Source: Congeria kusceri | Taxonomy: Eukaryota; Mollusca; Bivalvia; Myida; Dreissenidae | NCBI GenBank assembly: GCA_027627225.1 | Contig: CM051029.1 | Location: forward strand, 15,157,159 to 15,221,158 | Reading direction: 5' to 3' | DNA length: 64,000 bases | Shown here: piece after piece, positions 60,948-64,000 of the stretch | Layout: the number at the start of each line of letters is the position of its first letter | Numbering within the stretch: the first letter of the stretch is position 1 | Notes under the pieces: generated by a model | What the model saw: the letters and a program-made list of their open reading frames with translations, nothing else | The model's database searches: none | Told to the model about the DNA's origin: nothing | Made by a program: the position numbers and the translations under genes

Positions 60948-61181
60948 ATTAGAATATATCATCCATTATCTTCCGTGTATTTCCTTCGTTCACACAGAGA
61001 TTCCAAATGTAGACTTTTACTTTCGGCTTTGCTGTCTTGTATGCTTCTTCTTTGATTTTTTTTGCATTGCAATTAGAATATATCATCCATTATCTTCCGT
61101 GTATTTCCTTCGTTCACACAGAGATTCCAAATGTAGACTTTTACTTTCGGCTTTGCTGTCTTGTATGCTTCTTCTTTGATT
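60948..61181. repeat. 110-bp tandem duplication
   Basis: 60948-61057 recurs at 61072-61181 with no difference I could see and a 14-bp spacer. Near identity points to recent origin or local assembly duplication. Confidence 0.85.
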
Positions 61182-61678
61182 CAACACTGATCTATTATCT
61201 CAGATAAAGACATCAACATAACTTATTTACATACTCTTGAGTTTTGAATGTCAAAATATAGGTATCAGCTCTAAGAAAAGCTTAATATTCTTTGAAAAAT
61301 AACAGTTAAAAGCTGTGGCAGGATGTAAAGTCTGTTCCACTAACCATGTTACTATTACAATTGCTGTTTCTTTATCAATGACACACTATTTCCAGTACAT
61401 GTCTATGCCAGACGTGTTGTTTGGTTTCTTAATAATATAAAATTTAATAACGGAAGATACACACATGAGCAATAAGAACACGGTGAATGAAATTTCCATT
61501 TTGTAGAGTGTTCGAAACAAGGGTTGAGCATTTATTCTGAGTATTTCGAAAATCAAAGCTCATTTGATTCGGGTGTGGCCTGTCAATCGTAACAGAGGTT
61601 TTGTTTCGATCTAAAATGCATAAATACAATACGACATTCTACCAAATGCATGGTGTCTGTAAATTGTTTCATTTCCAG

Positions 61679-61984
61679 TGCCGCTCACTTCTTTGACCAT
61701 TCAACCAGAGGCACCCCTTTCGTACCCTGTTCTCAATGTCCCTTCGACGTTCACATGCATCACTTCACAGAGCCGACCTGCGCCTAGTATTCAATGGTTT
61801 AATGATAAGGTGAACATCACCAATCTGGCTAAATATACATACTCCGCTGACGTCGCAATGAGCAGTTTGCAATATACACCGAACTCGTACGAGAATAGTG
61901 CAGGAACTTTATCCTGTGTTGCAAGTTATGAGTTCAAAACCATTATAACAGTTCTAAAAACCACAAAGAGCATTCGCGTGCAAT
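61679..61984 (+). CDS. Ig exon 2 of multi-Ig receptor copy 2
   Basis: This 306-nt phase 1-1 exon is open throughout, between TTTCCAG and GTAAGT. It reads LNVPSTFTCITSQSRPAPSI and GTLSCVASYEF, with the B- and F-strand cysteines and the strand C tryptophan (IQWF). Asn-glycosylation sites such as NIT are present. Confidence 0.82.
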
Positions 61985-62205
61985 GTAAGTACTTTATTAC
62001 TGTTTAAATTTACTTGCTGTCTTTATTTTGCATGAGTGTATGCGTCGTGTTAATGCTATTTTATATTTTAGTGTTTATATTGAAATGATGGAACACTAAA
62101 ATATGTCTGGTTATTCGAACAAAACAGTGGATAATCGTTTATTCAACGGATCAATTTACTTTCAGCTAAATATTTGAGACGTTGTCATGTTTTCTTTTTG
62201 TCTAG

Positions 62206-62496
62206 TCCCCGTTTCCAAACCGATATTGACTGTCAACAACATAAGTATATCTAGCACGATCACTATACGAGAGGGCAGACTTATACATTTGAATTGTTCC
62301 TCCTCCGGATATCCACCTCCCTCTTATCACTGGACCTACCCAGGAGGACAGTCCGTCGGTGCCCTGTTGTCGTTAAACGTCACTCGCAGTAACGGACGCG
62401 TTTCATGCATTGTATTGAACTTCATGTATTCATTGAATGGAACCAACAGTACACAGTCCACACAGAACTTTACCGCACTGGATATACATTTGCTAT
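62206..62496 (+). CDS. Ig exon 3 of multi-Ig receptor copy 2
   Basis: This 291-nt phase 1-1 exon is open, between TGTCTAG and GTAAGC. It reads REGRLIHLNCSSSGYPPPSY, HWTYPGG and NGRVSCIVLNF. Conserved cysteines and tryptophan place it in the I/C2-type Ig class. There are several NxS/T sites (NCS, NVT, NGT, NST, NFT). Confidence 0.82.
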
Positions 62497-62619
62497 GTAA
62501 GCAGTGTTCAATGTTATGTTGAAATGTATAATGTTCAATGTTCTTAGAACTTCCAACATGTATCTTTTATTCTACTGCAATTATCATTGAATACTATATT
62601 GTGATTTCTGCAATTACAG

Positions 62620-62907
62620 ATCCGCCATCCATAACACGATTATTAAATAAGGACATCAATTTAGAAATCGTTGATAACAATGTCAGAGTACTGAGGGGTG
62701 ATAACATCAGCATTGAATGTGCGAGTGACGCCAATCCCCCGGCTACTGTATTCTGGCAAGGACAGAATGTCAATTACTCTACACTGACAGTGACCAGTGT
62801 ACTGCATTATACAGTCTGGACATGCACAGCAACAAACACTATGACAGAAACTGACGGAACGACATCAACAGGCACTGTGACCAAAAACGTGTCCGCTACA
62901 GTATTAT
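62620..62907 (+). CDS. Ig exon 4 of multi-Ig receptor copy 2
   Basis: This 288-nt phase 1-1 exon is open, between ATTACAG and GTAATT. It reads DPPSITRLLNKD, RGDNISIECASDANPPATVF and YTVWTCTATNTM. Both Ig cysteines and FWQG on strand C are present. Confidence 0.82.
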
Positions 62908-63415
62908 GTAATTGGAGTACCCATATGTTGAGTAAAAGTTAACAATTCGTATACGTAATATAATTTACCAGATGAGTAACTGATCTTCTTTCAGTATATG
63001 ATCATATGATTTGCTACGGAGGAAGTATCATCATCCTCTCAAACACGGCCTCAATGCACGTTTACGCTTGTAAAATATAGATGTTGCTTTACTGGTTTGG
63101 ATAAGGAAACAATCAATAACATATTTTATTCCTAGTAAAATGCTTCACTTGCACCGTTCATACCAAATTTTGCATGTTGTTCTCGCTTTTTATTTTTGTT
63201 AAATATTAGCGATGCATTTTACGGAATCCTGAGTCCGCCAGTAGCATTCAGACATGTATAAAAAAACTAAAATGCGACAACGCGAAGTGCATTTCGATTC
63301 TTTGGATATTTTGCAATTTGCTGTTAGAATGTTTGAGTTAATTGTTTAGTAAATAGTTAAACATTTCCTTATATGTAACAATTAACTATAAATCAAAATA
63401 TTATTTTTTTCGTAG

Positions 63416-63721
63416 ACAGTCCTGTCGTTCCTACGATCACGTATAGCATTCTACAACACTCAGATAAAAGTTCGATTGCAACAAACGAAATCATAAGAGT
63501 TATAGTAGGAAGTACTGTTCGGTTGATGTGTTCAGTAGACAGTGTGCCAACTTCAATATACTCGTGGGGCTCCGGACACGACGGGAACATTCGAAACATA
63601 TCTAGTATCACGCGCACAACGGTCAAGAACTACACATGCACGGTAAATAATATCATGAACACCACATTTAAAGGAAACGTTAATGGAAACAACCGTTCAT
63701 CAGTAAACCTGAACTTACTGT
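63416..63721 (+). CDS. Ig exon 5 of multi-Ig receptor copy 2
   Basis: This 306-nt phase 1-1 exon is open, between TTCGTAG and GTAAGT. It reads DSPVVPTITYSILQHSDK, VRLMCSVDSVPTSIYSWGSG and NYTCTVNNIM. It is the intact paralogue of the broken exon at 5764-6068, with the same borders, so the two receptor genes arose by duplication. Confidence 0.85.
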
Positions 63722-63823
63722 GTAAGTATTATATCCGACTATTTTGTTTACCATTCAATATTAAGGCATTACATATGTAGTTGTTTTTTATCAATTTATT
63801 AGCCAATAGTTATTACCTTTCAG

Positions 63824-64000
63824 ATGGTCCTGAGAATATAGAAGCAAAATTCAACAACATCAAACAGATAGACCAACTTCTTAAAGTTGTCAAAGGCTGG
63901 TCGTTCACAATGGCATGTTTTGCACGCAGTAATTTCAGCTCCTAGTTTTTCTGGGTCTGGCCCTGCAGCTCAACAAGGAAATATCCTGTCTATTACCAAT
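63824..64000 (+). pseudogene. Ig exon 6 of multi-Ig receptor copy 2 (frameshift, cut by edge)
   Basis: It starts DGPENIEAKFNNIKQID after TTTCAG and reads KGWSFTMACFARS. It then meets a TAG at 63943-63945. The paralogue at 6179-6471 lacks one base here, and removing the offset gives APSFSGSGPAAQQGNILSIT to the window edge. A one-base insertion is therefore likely around 63928-63935. Confidence 0.75.

Noticed and set aside
63928..63945. GTAATTTCAG as a mini-intron that would repair the frame of Ig exon 6
   Set aside because: Ten bases are far too short for a spliceosomal intron; the paralogue instead indicates a one-base insertion.

Overview
The window looks like genomic DNA of an invertebrate animal, most likely a bivalve mollusc. 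This is inferred from strong A+T bias, short introns with GT-AG borders, immunoglobulin-domain exons all in the same splice phase, non-LTR and LTR retrotransposon remains, tRNA-derived SINEs, and dispersed repeat types I associate with bivalve genomes. No species can be fixed from sequence alone. There are no bacterial-type genes, operons or CRISPR arrays.

Layout. 1-4156: 3' part of a plus-strand Tx1/L1-like LINE with poly(A) and two in-frame stops. 5764-18793: a decayed plus-strand gene for a multi-Ig/FN3/transmembrane receptor with a tyrosine-motif tail. Its intron between the transmembrane exon and the tail is split by a dead, minus-strand Gypsy-type LTR retrotransposon (9345 to about 17923). 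18.8-20.35 kb: a flank that is partly duplicated at 26.0-26.7 kb, ending in a stop-bearing signal-peptide exon. 22.55-25.9 kb: minus-strand remains of a small receptor (V-like Ig, linker, transmembrane, tails). 28.3-28.7 kb: a SINE duplicated in tandem. 29198: an orphan plus-strand signal-peptide exon. 32.3-35.6 kb: ACT/AAT microsatellites. 36.05-37.39 kb: a 27-bp minisatellite. 37.9-44.1 kb: dispersed and satellite-like repeats and a LINE relic. 45-47 kb: possible weak exons of another minus-strand member. 47.5-48.6 kb: a second LINE relic. 51.5-56.8 kb: a better preserved minus-strand small Ig receptor with three tandem transmembrane exons. 58.9 kb to the right edge: a second plus-strand multi-Ig receptor copy, with signal peptide and at least six Ig exons, whose fifth and sixth Ig exons are paralogous to the first two exons of the decayed copy.

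How it fits together. The non-repetitive content is one theme: a cluster of Ig-superfamily surface receptors made by duplication. Long multi-Ig receptors lie on the plus strand and short single-V receptors on the minus strand, between copies. Nearly all exons are phase 1-1, which allows exon duplication and shuffling. The best preserved tail carries YEDL, YATL and YVNM, suggesting SH2-type signalling, as in immune or adhesion receptors (inference). Every reconstructable member carries at least one stop or frameshift, so this looks like a birth-and-death cluster rich in pseudogenes, with repeats filling the spaces. All exon borders are predictions made by eye.
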